Positions 16,814 to 25,632 of a stretch of 64,000 nt of DNA are shown piece after piece. The notes beneath the pieces are model-generated. The model did not search any database. It had not been told where the DNA came from and was given only the letters and a program-made list of their open reading frames with translations. Source of the DNA: Paenibacillus sp. 1001270B_150601_E10 (lineage in GTDB: Bacteria; Bacillota; Bacilli; Paenibacillales; Paenibacillaceae); assembly GCF_015558675.1 (NCBI RefSeq), contig NZ_JADMOL010000002.1, positions 77,635-141,634 on the forward strand, read 5' to 3'. The stretch's first letter is position 1. Each line of letters begins with the position of its first letter. The translations under genes were made by a program, and so were the position numbers.

Positions 16814-17158
16814 CTATTTCTTCTTATCCTTGCACTTCTTGCAATCACATTCAATGATGATGACCACTTTTTTAGCACAGTGCTTCTTCTCTTTTTTCTT
16901 CTTGCAATCCTTCTTCTTGTCATCCTTGCATTTATGCTTTTTGTGTTTTTTCTCTTTGCACTTATCATGCTCATAATCTTCTATCTCATAGTCGTAATCA
17001 TATTCCTCGTCGTACTCATAGTCATAATCGTAGCCATAATCTTCCTCGAAGTCATAATCGTACTCATAGTCGTAATCGTAGTTTTCCTCACACTTCTTGT
17101 GCTTTTTGCAAGGGTCGTAATCATGACACTTTTTCTGATGGTCGTAACGATATCCCAT
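16814..17158 (-). CDS. Low-complexity Tyr/Asp/Lys/His protein, possible spore coat protein
   Basis: The start is at 17158 (MGYRYDHQKK), after AAGGAGG with 8-base spacing. 114 aa in three blocks: a His/Lys/Cys-rich head (1-27), an acidic tyrosine ladder of repeated YDYEYDYD-type units (about 28-65), and a Lys/Cys-rich stretch (about 70-100), ending in a short hydrophobic patch (VVIIIE) and CDCKKCKDKKK. It begins with MGY, as does the CotX-like protein at 95, which has a similar basic/acidic head. Such composition is seen in coat and mineral-associated proteins; the coat role is inferred. The opposite strand is open by composition only. Confidence 0.65.
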   Translation of the reverse strand: MGYRYDHQKKCHDYDPCKKHKKCEENYDYDYEYDYDFEEDYGYDYDYEYDEEYDYDYEIEDYEHDKCKEKKHKKHKCKDDKKKDCKKKKEKKHCAKKVVIIIECDCKKCKDKKK

Positions 17159-17278
17159 GCATGACACCTCCTTGTCCATTGGATAGTACATCCTATTCTT
17201 TTGTTCATGATGAGGTAAAGGGGAGTTGTCCCTATCTATAAAAATAGGTGAGGAAAAATAGGAGAGTGTCTTCTAAAA

Positions 17279-17314
17279 CAAAAAAAGCTTCTCTATCCAT
17301 TTGGATAGAGAAGC
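17279..17314 (-). terminator. Terminator of the nag operon
   Basis: Perfect 12-bp stem GCTTCTCTATCC / GGATAGAGAAGC, with a T-run when read on the minus strand, 40 bases after nagA. Confidence 0.85.
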
Positions 17315-17353
17315 AACATCCGAATCTATATATCATTGCGTATGTTCATAGAA

Positions 17354-18535
17354 TTAGAGCATGTGTGTTTGGCCTTGTACCCACACCGCATGAATATCGA
17401 AGTCGTCGTTCGTAAGAACCAAGTCAGCCTGCTTGCCGACTTCAATGCTTCCTGTCACATGATCAATGCCGATCTGCTTAGCCGCATTGTAGCTTGCCAG
17501 CTTCGAAGCTTCTTCGACAGGCTGGCCCAGATGCGTCATAACAAACTTCAGCGCGCCGATCATCGTGAGCGTACTGCCTGCAAGCGATCCACCCTCAGTA
17601 AGACGAGCAACGCCTTCTTTAACCGTAACGTTAAGTCCGCCAAGGGAGTAACCTTCACCGTCTGGCATGCCTGCAGCAGACATGGCATCGGTAATGAGCA
17701 CCAGCTTGCCAGGAGCCTTGGAGCGGTAAAGAATCTTGATCACAGCAGGGTGAACATGATGTCCATCCGCAATCACTTCAGCTGTAATGCGATCATCGGA
17801 CAGCACGGCACCCGCTGTGCCTGGATTGCGGTGGTTGATCGGTGTCATGGCATTAAAGGTATGAACCGCTTGGTTCAAGCCTGCATTGACCGCAACTTCG
17901 ATCTGATCGAAAGTGGCATCCGTATGCGCAGCAGCTACGTTAATGCCGTGAGCACGGCACCAGCGAATCGCTTCAAGTGCCATATTGCGTTCAGGAGCAA
18001 GGCTGAGCTGCTTCATTACGCCAGGGTAGCGCTCATGCCAATCTTCAAGCCAGTCGATTTGCGGATCCATCATGAAGGCGTCATTTTGAGCGCCTTTATA
18101 CTTCGGATTCACAAATGGGCCTTCGAGATGAAGACCTGCAAGCTGTGCATACTTCGAGCCGCTCTTCTGATAAGCGTCGACAGCGGATACGACCGCATCG
18201 AGTGCTTCACGAGATTGCGTCATCGAAGTGGCAAGCATAGCTGTCGTACCATTCTCCATATGGAACTTCGTAATCGTATCATAGGCTTCTGCAGTGGCAT
18301 CCATAAAGTCTGAACCAGCACCGCCATGCACGTGAACATCAATGAATCCAGGAAGAACATAGCCATTCTTAGCGTCAATCGCGTCAGCAAGATAAGCTTG
18401 TTCCTTCTCGGTAAGCTGGGAAGCAGTACCGATGTAGGCAATACGGCCATTCTCTACGCGAACGACCGCATTCTGAAGCACACCAGTGAGAGTAACAACG
18501 CGAGCATTCTTAATCGTAAAGGTTGTATTAGCCAT
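17354..18535 (-). CDS. nagA: N-acetylglucosamine-6-phosphate deacetylase
   Basis: About 393 aa from ATG 18535 (MANTTFTIKNAR). Amidohydrolase fold: HVHGG metal site near residue 60, LHLEGPF, AAHTDAT, the HTFNAM region, and the catalytic Asp in LITDAMSA. It removes acetate from GlcNAc-6-P to give GlcN-6-P, the NagB substrate. The start overlaps the last codons of nagB, so the two are coupled. AAGGAGG is about 15 bases upstream, a little far. Confidence 0.93.
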   Translation of the reverse strand: MANTTFTIKNARVVTLTGVLQNAVVRVENGRIAYIGTASQLTEKEQAYLADAIDAKNGYVLPGFIDVHVHGGAGSDFMDATAEAYDTITKFHMENGTTAMLATSMTQSREALDAVVSAVDAYQKSGSKYAQLAGLHLEGPFVNPKYKGAQNDAFMMDPQIDWLEDWHERYPGVMKQLSLAPERNMALEAIRWCRAHGINVAAAHTDATFDQIEVAVNAGLNQAVHTFNAMTPINHRNPGTAGAVLSDDRITAEVIADGHHVHPAVIKILYRSKAPGKLVLITDAMSAAGMPDGEGYSLGGLNVTVKEGVARLTEGGSLAGSTLTMIGALKFVMTHLGQPVEEASKLASYNAAKQIGIDHVTGSIEVGKQADLVLTNDDFDIHAVWVQGQTHML

Positions 18536-19256
18536 GGATATATGTTGATGCCTCCTTGTCGAGTAATACGACAACATTAGGATGAGTTTGAAGGAGGGAC
18601 GCAGGCACCTCTGTTGTTACAGGGCCTGTCAAGGCGCGGTGTACGATTTCCGCTTTTTCTTTGCCGCGAACGACAAGCATGATCATTTTTGCTTTCAAAA
18701 TGGATCCGATTCCCATCGTAATCGCATGAGTGGGAACCTCATCAATCGAGTTGAAGAAGCGAGCGTTTGCTTGGCGAGTCTCTTCCTTCAAGGTTACGAC
18801 GTGCGTGCCTGCATGAAGATGAGAATCCGGTTCGTTGAATGCGATATGTCCATTATGGCCGATACCCAGGATCTGAAGATCAATGGATTCCTTCGCAAGC
18901 GCTTCATCATATTCCTTGCAGGCTGTTTCTAGATCTTCCGCCATACCGTTAGGAACATGCGTGTTCGCCTTGTCGATATCGACGTGATTGAACAATTGGT
19001 TGTCCATAAACGCACGATACGTTTCTTTGTGGCCTTCAGGCAAGCCTACATACTCGTCCAAGTTGTACGTGCGGACGTTTTTGAAGCTGACATAGCCCTT
19101 TTGGTTCAGACGGATTAATTCTTGATAAATGCCGATTGGGGTGCTTCCTGTAGCTAGACCAAGTACTGCATTTGGCTTTGTTTGAATGAGGCTTGCAAAA
19201 ATCCCTGCTCCAATCTGGTCCAGTTCCTCATTCGTGTTAAAAGTCATAATGTTCAC
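18528..19256 (-). CDS. nagB: Glucosamine-6-phosphate deaminase
   Basis: 242 aa, standard length. Motifs: LGLATGSTPIGIY near the substrate phosphate, YNLDEYVGL, and GIGHNGHIAFNEP carrying the ring-opening His/Glu. It converts GlcN-6-P to fructose-6-P and ammonia. GTG 19256 is preferred because GGGAGG lies 9 bases before it; an internal ATG at codon 4 is possible. It sits between rpiR and nagA in one operon. Confidence 0.93.
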   Translation of the reverse strand: MNIMTFNTNEELDQIGAGIFASLIQTKPNAVLGLATGSTPIGIYQELIRLNQKGYVSFKNVRTYNLDEYVGLPEGHKETYRAFMDNQLFNHVDIDKANTHVPNGMAEDLETACKEYDEALAKESIDLQILGIGHNGHIAFNEPDSHLHAGTHVVTLKEETRQANARFFNSIDEVPTHAITMGIGSILKAKMIMLVVRGKEKAEIVHRALTGPVTTEVPASLLQTHPNVVVLLDKEASTYIHG

Positions 19257-19262
19257 TAACGA

Positions 19263-20120
19263 TTACCTCCCTTTATCTTTACGGTACTTGCGTACCAGGT
19301 GATACGAGTGCTCAAGCTTCGGAATGCGTTCATCGAACTGCTCGCTCACCATGCCGGCGAACAGAATATCGATGACATGCAGCTGCGCAATACGAGAAGC
19401 CATATCTCCTCGGCGCATGCCTTCTTCCAAGGACGAGGCAAAGAGATTGATGTCGGCGACACTTGCTAGTGTGCTAGAGCCGACTTTTGTAAGCGAGATG
19501 GTCGTCGCGCCTTGCTCCTTCGCGCCAAGCAGCGAATCGATGGTCTCTGGCGTCTCGCCGGAATAAGAGATTCCGATGGCGACGTCTTGAGGTCCTAGAT
19601 TTGCTGCGGACGTGACCTGCATATGCGGGTCAGGAAAGGCGGTCGCGTTCTTGCCGATCCGAATCAGCTTCTGATAGAAGTCCATCGCGACGATTCCCGA
19701 GGTCGCAACCCCGTACAGATCAATGCGTCCCGCTTGATTCAAAGCGTTAATCGCTTGCTCCAGCGCCTGCAGATCAATGAGGCGTGTCGTATCTGAGATG
19801 GAACGAAGGTGATTCTGCTCCATAGCGGACACAATATCGGCAAGCGGATTGCCTGCAATGATATCCTGATAGGTCATCGGAGCGGTTGATTGAGCAAGAT
19901 CAAGGGCAAGCTTCGTCTTGAAGTCTGGATAGCCGCGGAAGTTCAAGCTTTTGCAGAAGCGGGTCACTGTTGCCGCAGAAGTGCCAGACTGCTCGGCAAG
20001 CTCTGTGATGCCCATCGTGACTACATTGCCCGGAAAGTGGAGAATGTAGTCGGCTAGCTTTCGTTCCTGCTGATGAAGCTGATCCAATTCTTGCTTGATT
20101 GCGTGTAGAATGCTTGACAT
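19263..20120 (-). CDS. RpiR/MurR-family transcriptional regulator
   Basis: About 285 aa. N-terminal HTH_6 (about 1-77) with MGITELAEQSGTSAATVTRFCKSL, then a SIS sugar-phosphate-binding domain (about 105-265) with LYGVATSG and GISYSGETPETI. The start at the fourth codon of the longest frame fits AAAGG spacing. It is first in the operon with nagB and nagA, so it probably senses an amino-sugar phosphate and controls its own promoter. Confidence 0.88.
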   Translation of the reverse strand: MSSILHAIKQELDQLHQQERKLADYILHFPGNVVTMGITELAEQSGTSAATVTRFCKSLNFRGYPDFKTKLALDLAQSTAPMTYQDIIAGNPLADIVSAMEQNHLRSISDTTRLIDLQALEQAINALNQAGRIDLYGVATSGIVAMDFYQKLIRIGKNATAFPDPHMQVTSAANLGPQDVAIGISYSGETPETIDSLLGAKEQGATTISLTKVGSSTLASVADINLFASSLEEGMRRGDMASRIAQLHVIDILFAGMVSEQFDERIPKLEHSYHLVRKYRKDKGR

Positions 20121-20203
20121 CACCATCATCCTTTAAGCCGAATACGAAAAAAATTTTAATTAAATAGAAGAAAATCATGAAAAATATTTTTAAGCACACC
20201 CTT

Positions 20204-20232
20204 ATCATAACGAAGTAGCGTACGTACTTCAA
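20204..20232 (-). promoter_or_regulatory. Promoter of rpiR-nagB-nagA
   Basis: Read on the minus strand: TTGAAG, a 17-base spacer, TATGAT. It lies about 85 bases upstream of the rpiR start. Confidence 0.65.
20212..20230. promoter_or_regulatory. Operator-like palindrome inside the nag promoter spacer
   Basis: GAAGTAGCGTACGTACTTC is a near-perfect 19-base inverted repeat filling the spacer and overlapping the -35, where a bound repressor would block polymerase. The likely binder is the RpiR protein. Confidence 0.55.
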
Positions 20233-20472
20233 GGGAAAACAACATTTGTCACCGATTAGTAATATTCCAATGAGGATAATGAAAATCACGCAGACGATAA
20301 AGCCGTGCTGATCAGAAAAAAGCCGTTTATTCAGGAAAAGTGCTTCCTAATATATCATTAACCGTTTGCTTTTAGAGAGAAGCGGTTGCTTGACCTTATG
20401 TTGTGGTAGAAGTGATCTTTCTTCTATACAAAAAGGTAGGTTGCCCCAGAAGGAGCATCTTCATCAGCTTCA

Positions 20473-21324
20473 CTACTGGATTTCACCTTGAAGCTGTCGC
20501 TGATCTCGAAACTGTCTCGGGGAAAGCCCCATCCGATTCTTAAAGGTGCGGTGAAAATACGTATAGCTCTGGAAGCCGCACAGCTCTGAGATTTGCTCCA
20601 TCGACATATATTCATGCTGGATGCGCTCGCAGGCAAGCGAGATTCTTGCGTCAATCGCATAATCCATTATCGACTGCTGGAACTCCGCCTTGAAGATGTG
20701 CGCTGCGCGTGAGGCGCTAAGCTCCACCGATTGAGCTACGTCGTTCACTGTGAAGCTCTCGATCAGATTGCGATCAATATATTGCTTCATCTGATGGGCA
20801 AGCCGTGTCGTGCGGATATCGATGTTCTCAATGTCTTGGAGCTTCAGCTTCCGATCGAACATCTGAAATAGTGCAAATGTCAAGTGCATAACAATATCGT
20901 TCATGTGCATCTCCTGCAGGCGTTGCTCCTGCATAATCTCTCTCCAGAGTGTCAGCATACGGTCATCCAATGCATGGGCGGAAATTGAGGCAGGCTGATA
21001 CTTGTCCCACCAAGCGTCAAGCCAAGGACCATTAATGATCAAGTAGTAATCAAAGCTGTGTATTTTGGCATGAGGCTCAAACGTTGCGGGATTCTTGTAG
21101 CCGATCCGAAGATCGTAGGATTCGCCAGGCTTGAGCATGAGCAAATGTCCAGGACTCATGGAGAGATATTGATCCCCCATGACAATATGAGCAGAACCCT
21201 CGATCTGCAGCCGGATGAGATAGTGCTTTAAGGCAGGGATGTGCATATGCATTGGCTTGCGATGTCTGGCATAGCCCGCATACAGACGACTAAAGGCCGT
21301 ATGGAAAGAAGGGGATAGATTCAT
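20473..21324 (-). CDS. AraC-family transcriptional regulator
   Basis: 283 aa. N-terminal cupin-type sugar-binding domain (about 1-150) and a C-terminal double HTH (about 180-280): FTVNDVAQSVELSASRAAHI and MSMEQISELCGFQSYTYFHR, ending MGLSPRQFR. It is divergent from the isomerase/dehydrogenase/ThuA cassette and is probably its activator. AAAGGAG lies before the ATG. Confidence 0.9.
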   Translation of the reverse strand: MNLSPSFHTAFSRLYAGYARHRKPMHMHIPALKHYLIRLQIEGSAHIVMGDQYLSMSPGHLLMLKPGESYDLRIGYKNPATFEPHAKIHSFDYYLIINGPWLDAWWDKYQPASISAHALDDRMLTLWREIMQEQRLQEMHMNDIVMHLTFALFQMFDRKLKLQDIENIDIRTTRLAHQMKQYIDRNLIESFTVNDVAQSVELSASRAAHIFKAEFQQSIMDYAIDARISLACERIQHEYMSMEQISELCGFQSYTYFHRTFKNRMGLSPRQFRDQRQLQGEIQ

Positions 21325-21446
21325 TGGCGATATGCTCCTTTTACCGCGTCATATCATTCTTTTGTTTATATTATATCATCAAATAGCAGAATTGTTCATG
21401 TTAGGGGAGTATCCTTCATACCAATCTGTGGAGAGCTATGGCACAA

Positions 21447-21460
21447 TGAAATCGTTCTCT
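21447..21460. promoter_or_regulatory. Weak cre-like site upstream of isomerase cassette
   Basis: TGAAATCGTTCTCT matches 12 of 14 positions of the CcpA consensus TGWAARCGYTWNCW. It lies 56 bases before the first gene of the cassette. It would fit catabolite repression but is a weak match. Confidence 0.3.
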
Positions 21461-21515
21461 TGCAAGCCTTTTCAAATATGACGAAACTGGATAACGATAA
21501 GAGGTGGATGATTTC

Positions 21516-22271
21516 ATGCGTATTGGGTTGCAGTTGTATACCGTTCGTGACGAGATGGAGAAGGATTTTGTCGGTACTTTGGAAAAAGTGGCCGCAATGG
21601 GCTATGAAGGTGTAGAGTTTGCAGGATACGGCGGATTAACGCCTGAGGAGCTGTCCGCTACACTATCTCGCCTTAATTTGAAGGCTGTCGGCAGTCACAT
21701 CGGGCTTGATCAGCTGACAAATCATCTAGATGAGCAAATCGAGATGAACAAGGCAATCGGCAATAAATATCTGGTTTGCCCTTGGATAGCGAAAGAGCAG
21801 TATGAGACGATGGAGGCCCTGAAGAAAACCGTCTCCTCGCTGACAAAAGCAGCTGAACGCGTACAACCGCATGGCATGAAGATCGGTTACCACAACCACG
21901 CGTTTGAGCTCGAACATGAAGTGGACGGCAAGACTGTTCTGGAACAGATTTTTGAACTCGCGCCTGATGTCGTGACAGAGCTTGATGTATGCTGGGTACA
22001 ATACAGCGGACATGACCCGCTTGCATGGATCGATCGCTATCAAGGCCGTCTGCCATTCGTGCATTTCAAGGATCTTGCCATTGCCGAAGATGGCTCTCCA
22101 ATTACAGTAGAGCTTGGCAAAGGAACGTTAGATCTTGCTAGTGTTGCGAAGAAGGCGAAAGCCGCAGGAGCCGAGTGGCTGATCGTTGAGCAAGACGTTA
22201 CACAGCGCGGCTCGCTTGAGAGTGTGGAAGCAAGCTTGAAGTGGATTAAAGAGCATTTGAAGGATCTTTAA
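21516..22271 (+). CDS. Sugar phosphate isomerase/epimerase-like TIM-barrel enzyme
   Basis: 251 aa from ATG 21516, after AGAGGTGG. AP-endonuclease-2/xylose-isomerase-like barrel: GLQLYTVRDEM at the first strand, GYHNHAFEL, TELDVCWVQ, VHFKDLA and LIVEQD supply the usual Glu/His/Asp metal ligands. Relatives include IolE-like dehydratases and 3-keto-glycoside-acting enzymes. It is the first gene of the cassette with a Gfo/Idh/MocA oxidoreductase, a second isomerase-like enzyme and ThuA. The exact reaction cannot be told from sequence. Confidence 0.85.
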   Translation: MRIGLQLYTVRDEMEKDFVGTLEKVAAMGYEGVEFAGYGGLTPEELSATLSRLNLKAVGSHIGLDQLTNHLDEQIEMNKAIGNKYLVCPWIAKEQYETMEALKKTVSSLTKAAERVQPHGMKIGYHNHAFELEHEVDGKTVLEQIFELAPDVVTELDVCWVQYSGHDPLAWIDRYQGRLPFVHFKDLAIAEDGSPITVELGKGTLDLASVAKKAKAAGAEWLIVEQDVTQRGSLESVEASLKWIKEHLKDL

Positions 22272-22418
22272 TCGTTCAATTGGAGCCTCTGGCTCAACAA
22301 TAAGAGCGTGGTTTTTTGCACGAATCCATATCACAATCTAGATAACACGAATATTGCATGTACATCACGCAATAGATTTAACCATAACATTTCAAACCAT
22401 TGATGGAGGGTATCTTTC

Positions 22419-23501
22419 ATGTCTAAAACATATCGCATTGCTATTATCGGCTGCGGGGGTATCGCTAACGGTAAGCATATGCCTGCTCTTTCCAAAAGAC
22501 CAAATGCGGAAATGGTAGCTTTCTGCGACATTATTGAAGAACGCGCGATTGAAGCAAAGGAAAAGTACGGCAAAGAGGATGCAAAAGTATATACGGACTA
22601 TAAAGAAGTATTGAAGGACAAGACAATCGATATCGTTCATGTGTGTACGCCAAACGACTCTCACGCTGAGATTGCGATCGCAGCGCTTGAGAGCGACAAG
22701 CACGTGATGTGTGAAAAGCCAATGGCAAAGACGGCAGCAGATGCTCGCCGCATGGTGGAAGCCGCAGAGCGCACTGGCAAGAAGCTGACGGTCGGCTACA
22801 ACAACCGCTTCCGCAGCGACAGCCAATACTTGAAAAAAGTATGTGAAGACGGTACTCTTGGCGACATTTATTATGCAAAGGCACATGCGATTCGCCGTCG
22901 TGCGGTTCCAACTTGGGGCGTATTCTTGGATGAAGAGAAACAAGGTGGAGGTCCGCTCATCGATATCGGGACGCATGCGCTCGACTTGACGTTGTGGATG
23001 ATGGACAACTACGAGCCGGCGGTTGTTCTTGGAAGCTCCTTCCACAAGCTCGGAGGCAAAGAGAATGCTGCTAACTCCTGGGGGCCTTGGGATCCAGCGA
23101 AGTTCACGGTTGAGGATTCAGCGTTCGGTATGATTAAGATGAAGAATGGCGCAACGATCATTCTGGAATCCAGCTGGGCGATCAATATGACGCAGGTTGG
23201 CGAAGCAAAATGTACGCTTTGCGGTACAGAAGGCGGAGCGGACATGTGGAATGGCCTGAACATCAACGGAGAAATGCACAGCCGTCTCTATGATCAAAAG
23301 ATTGAATTGAACGCAGGCGGTGTAGCGTTCTATGACGGCGAGACCGTACGTGATATCGATCTTGAAATGCAGCTGTGGCTGGAAGCGATCGACCAGGATA
23401 AAGATCCTGTCGTAACGCCGAAGCAGGCTTGCGTGGTATCTGAATTGCTTGAGGCGATCTATGAGTCGTCCCGCACAGGCAAGGCTGTATATTTCGATTA
23501 A
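22419..23501 (+). CDS. Gfo/Idh/MocA-family NAD(P)-dependent oxidoreductase
   Basis: 360 aa. N-terminal Rossmann domain with IIGCGGIANGKHMPAL, then CEKPMAKT carrying the family's EKP motif, and a C-terminal domain with GGPLIDIGTHALDLTLW (catalytic His in the D-G-H pattern). These enzymes oxidise ring hydroxyls of sugars, inositols or glycosides. With ThuA and two isomerase-like enzymes it recalls the ThuAB/3-keto-glycoside route. GGAGGG precedes the start. It lies about 150 bases after the first isomerase. Confidence 0.9.
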   Translation: MSKTYRIAIIGCGGIANGKHMPALSKRPNAEMVAFCDIIEERAIEAKEKYGKEDAKVYTDYKEVLKDKTIDIVHVCTPNDSHAEIAIAALESDKHVMCEKPMAKTAADARRMVEAAERTGKKLTVGYNNRFRSDSQYLKKVCEDGTLGDIYYAKAHAIRRRAVPTWGVFLDEEKQGGGPLIDIGTHALDLTLWMMDNYEPAVVLGSSFHKLGGKENAANSWGPWDPAKFTVEDSAFGMIKMKNGATIILESSWAINMTQVGEAKCTLCGTEGGADMWNGLNINGEMHSRLYDQKIELNAGGVAFYDGETVRDIDLEMQLWLEAIDQDKDPVVTPKQACVVSELLEAIYESSRTGKAVYFD

Positions 23502-23628
23502 TAGATGCACTAACCCCATAACAGCCATGTTGGCATAGCGCATAATATGAGCATGATCATGGGATGAGAACTGTATAGATAGCAGCGGATCAAGGCGATC
23601 TGCTTCTGTATCGACACCAAACAAAGTG

Positions 23629-23703
23629 GGCAGAAGAATCCGAATGATACGATCGTTAGTCAGTCAACTTTGTTGAACCACGATCGGCAGGAGATCTTCT
23701 GCC
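23629..23703. repeat. Three nested inverted repeats in the intercistronic leader
   Basis: Outer arms GGCAGAAGA (23629) / TCTTCTGCC (23695), middle arms CGATCGT (23650) / ACGATCG (23680), inner arms TCAAC / GTTGA around TTT. All three are centred on the same point and end 43 bases before the next start. There is no T-run, so it is not a simple terminator. It may be an RNA processing or stability element, or a protein-binding cruciform. Confidence 0.6.
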
Positions 23704-23745
23704 TTATGTTTGAACAGAATGATTGAAGAAATAGGAGGATTCATC

Positions 23746-24714
23746 ATGAAACTTGGCGTATTTACAGTATTATATGGACAATTGCCGCTTGAAGAGGCTT
23801 TGGATACAATTGCGGCAAAAGGCGTGGAAGCCGTTGAGATCGGCTGCGGCGGCTACCCAGGGAACAAGCACTGCAATCCGCATGAGCTGCTTAAAGACGA
23901 ATCCAAGCTGAAGGCCTTCAAGGAAGCGGTCGACTCCCGTTCCATGATGATTAGTGCGCTTAGCGCGCATGGCAATATGCTGCATCCGCAAAAGGATATC
24001 GCAAAAGGCTTCCATGACGATCTGATCGCAACGATCGACCTTGCAGCGAAGCTCGGCATTCCAGTAGTCAACACCTTCTCCGGCTGTCCTGGAGACCATG
24101 AAGGTGCAAAGTATCCTAACTGGCCGATTGCGCCTTGGCCGAATGACTTCTCTGAAGTCTTGGAGTGGCAATGGTCTGAAAAGGTTATTCCTTATTGGAA
24201 GGAAGTCGGCAAGTACGCGTCCGACCGAGGCATTAAGATCGGACTTGAGCTGCACGGCGGCTTCTCCGTGCACTCGCCAGGCACACTGCTTCGTCTTCGT
24301 GAAGCGGTGGGCGACGTTATTGGCGCGAACTTGGATCCAAGTCATATGTGGTGGCAGGGCATCGATCCTGTGCAAGCGATTCGCATTCTCGGCAGGGAAA
24401 ATGCGCTTCATCATTTCCATGCTAAGGATACGACGATCGATCCGATCAATGTAAACATGCATGGGGTTACCGATATGCAGCCATATACGAAGATGCTTGA
24501 CCGCGCATGGCAATTCCGCACCGTTGGCTATGGTCACGATGCGAAGACTTGGGCGGACATCATTAGCGAACTGCGTCTCGTCGGTTATGATTATGTGATT
24601 AGCATCGAGCATGAGGACGGCTTGATGTCTATCGATGAAGGCTTTACGAAGGCTGTTCAAGCCCTACAGCCGCTCTTGATGAAGGAACCGCTTGGGGAGA
24701 TGTGGTGGGTGTAA
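23746..24714 (+). CDS. Sugar phosphate isomerase/epimerase-like TIM-barrel enzyme, second copy
   Basis: 322 aa from ATG 23746, after AGGAGG; the 12-codon longer frame overlaps that site. Barrel motifs: VEIGCGGYPG, GLELHGGFSVHSP, NLDPSHMWWQGID, HHFHAKDT and ISIEHED, giving a Glu/Asp/His/Glu metal site. It is longer than the first isomerase and clearly a different subfamily. This type commonly sits with Gfo/Idh/MocA oxidoreductases and ThuA. The reaction is unassigned. Confidence 0.85.
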   Translation: MKLGVFTVLYGQLPLEEALDTIAAKGVEAVEIGCGGYPGNKHCNPHELLKDESKLKAFKEAVDSRSMMISALSAHGNMLHPQKDIAKGFHDDLIATIDLAAKLGIPVVNTFSGCPGDHEGAKYPNWPIAPWPNDFSEVLEWQWSEKVIPYWKEVGKYASDRGIKIGLELHGGFSVHSPGTLLRLREAVGDVIGANLDPSHMWWQGIDPVQAIRILGRENALHHFHAKDTTIDPINVNMHGVTDMQPYTKMLDRAWQFRTVGYGHDAKTWADIISELRLVGYDYVISIEHEDGLMSIDEGFTKAVQALQPLLMKEPLGEMWWV

Positions 24715-24750
24715 TCAGAACCGCCTTTTAGATAGGAAGGAGTATGTACA

Positions 24751-25473
24751 ATGTCACAACCTGTTAGAGTTACGGTATGGAATGAAAATCGACATGAAAA
24801 ACAAAATCCGAAGGTGTCAGAAATCTATCCCGATGGCATCCACCGTGCAATCGGCGCTCCGCTAGAGGACGGTTATCGCGTGCAGTATGCGACGCTCGAT
24901 ATGCCTGAGCACGGCTTGACCGAAGAAGTGCTTCAGGAGACCGATGTCCTGATCTGGTGGGGACACATGGCTCATCATGAGGTGAGCGAGGAGATCGTAG
25001 AGCGCGTGTATCAGCGCGTGATGCACGGCATGGGGCTCATTGTGCTTCACTCAGGTCACTTCTCGAAGATCTTCAAGAAGCTGATGGGGACATCCTGCGA
25101 TTTGAAGTGGCGTGAGGCGAATGACAAAGAACGTCTCTGGGTTGTTTCTCCGGGACATCCAATTGCAGAAGGATTAGGCGAATACTTCGAGCTTCCAGAG
25201 GAAGAGATGTACGGTGAGCACTTCGATATTCCGGCTCCAGACGAGCTCGTATTTGTAAGCTGGTTCACAGGTGGAGAAGTCTTCCGCAGCGGCTGCTGCT
25301 ATAACCGCGGCATGGGGAAAGTATTCTATTTCCGCCCAGGGCATGAGACGTATCCGACTTATCATGACAGCAATGTTCAGCGTGTAATCCGCAATGCGGT
25401 GGAATGGACAAAGCCTGTTCATCGCGCTTATCCAGCGTACGGCAATGCTAAGCCGTTGGAGCCGCTTGCGTAA
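24751..25473 (+). CDS. ThuA-like (trehalose utilisation) domain protein
   Basis: 240 aa, class I glutamine-amidotransferase-like fold of the ThuA family: [10 protein letters not shown] at the start, [14 protein letters not shown] and [14 protein letters not shown], and a C-terminal [15 protein letters not shown]. Rhizobial ThuA works with the oxidoreductase ThuB in a 3-keto-disaccharide route. Here it closes the four-gene cassette, 36 bases after the second isomerase. AAGGAG lies before the ATG. Confidence 0.88.
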   Translation: MSQPVRVTVWNENRHEKQNPKVSEIYPDGIHRAIGAPLEDGYRVQYATLDMPEHGLTEEVLQETDVLIWWGHMAHHEVSEEIVERVYQRVMHGMGLIVLHSGHFSKIFKKLMGTSCDLKWREANDKERLWVVSPGHPIAEGLGEYFELPEEEMYGEHFDIPAPDELVFVSWFTGGEVFRSGCCYNRGMGKVFYFRPGHETYPTYHDSNVQRVIRNAVEWTKPVHRAYPAYGNAKPLEPLA

Positions 25474-25589
25474 CGGCTAATGACCTTTCAAACCGTATAA
25501 AGATATAAACGAAGCCAGCGATGGAAGTCTACATGAAGAAATAATGTATGATTTTACTTCTGTTGCCGCTTAAATAAATCTGAAGATTA

Positions 25590-25632
25590 GCACCGGCCTG
25601 CTCTTGCTTATGAGAGCAGGCCGGTGTTTTTA
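25590..25632 (+). terminator. Terminator of the isomerase/ThuA cassette
   Basis: GCACCGGCCTGCTCTT / GAGCAGGCCGGTG, a very strong GC stem followed by TTTTTA. Confidence 0.9.

Noticed and set aside
16880-17164. Long hydrophobic ORF opposite the Tyr/Asp/Lys protein
   Set aside because: It is the complement of repetitive Asp/Tyr/Lys codons, which automatically reads as Val/Ile/Leu. It has no ribosome binding site, and the minus strand has one.
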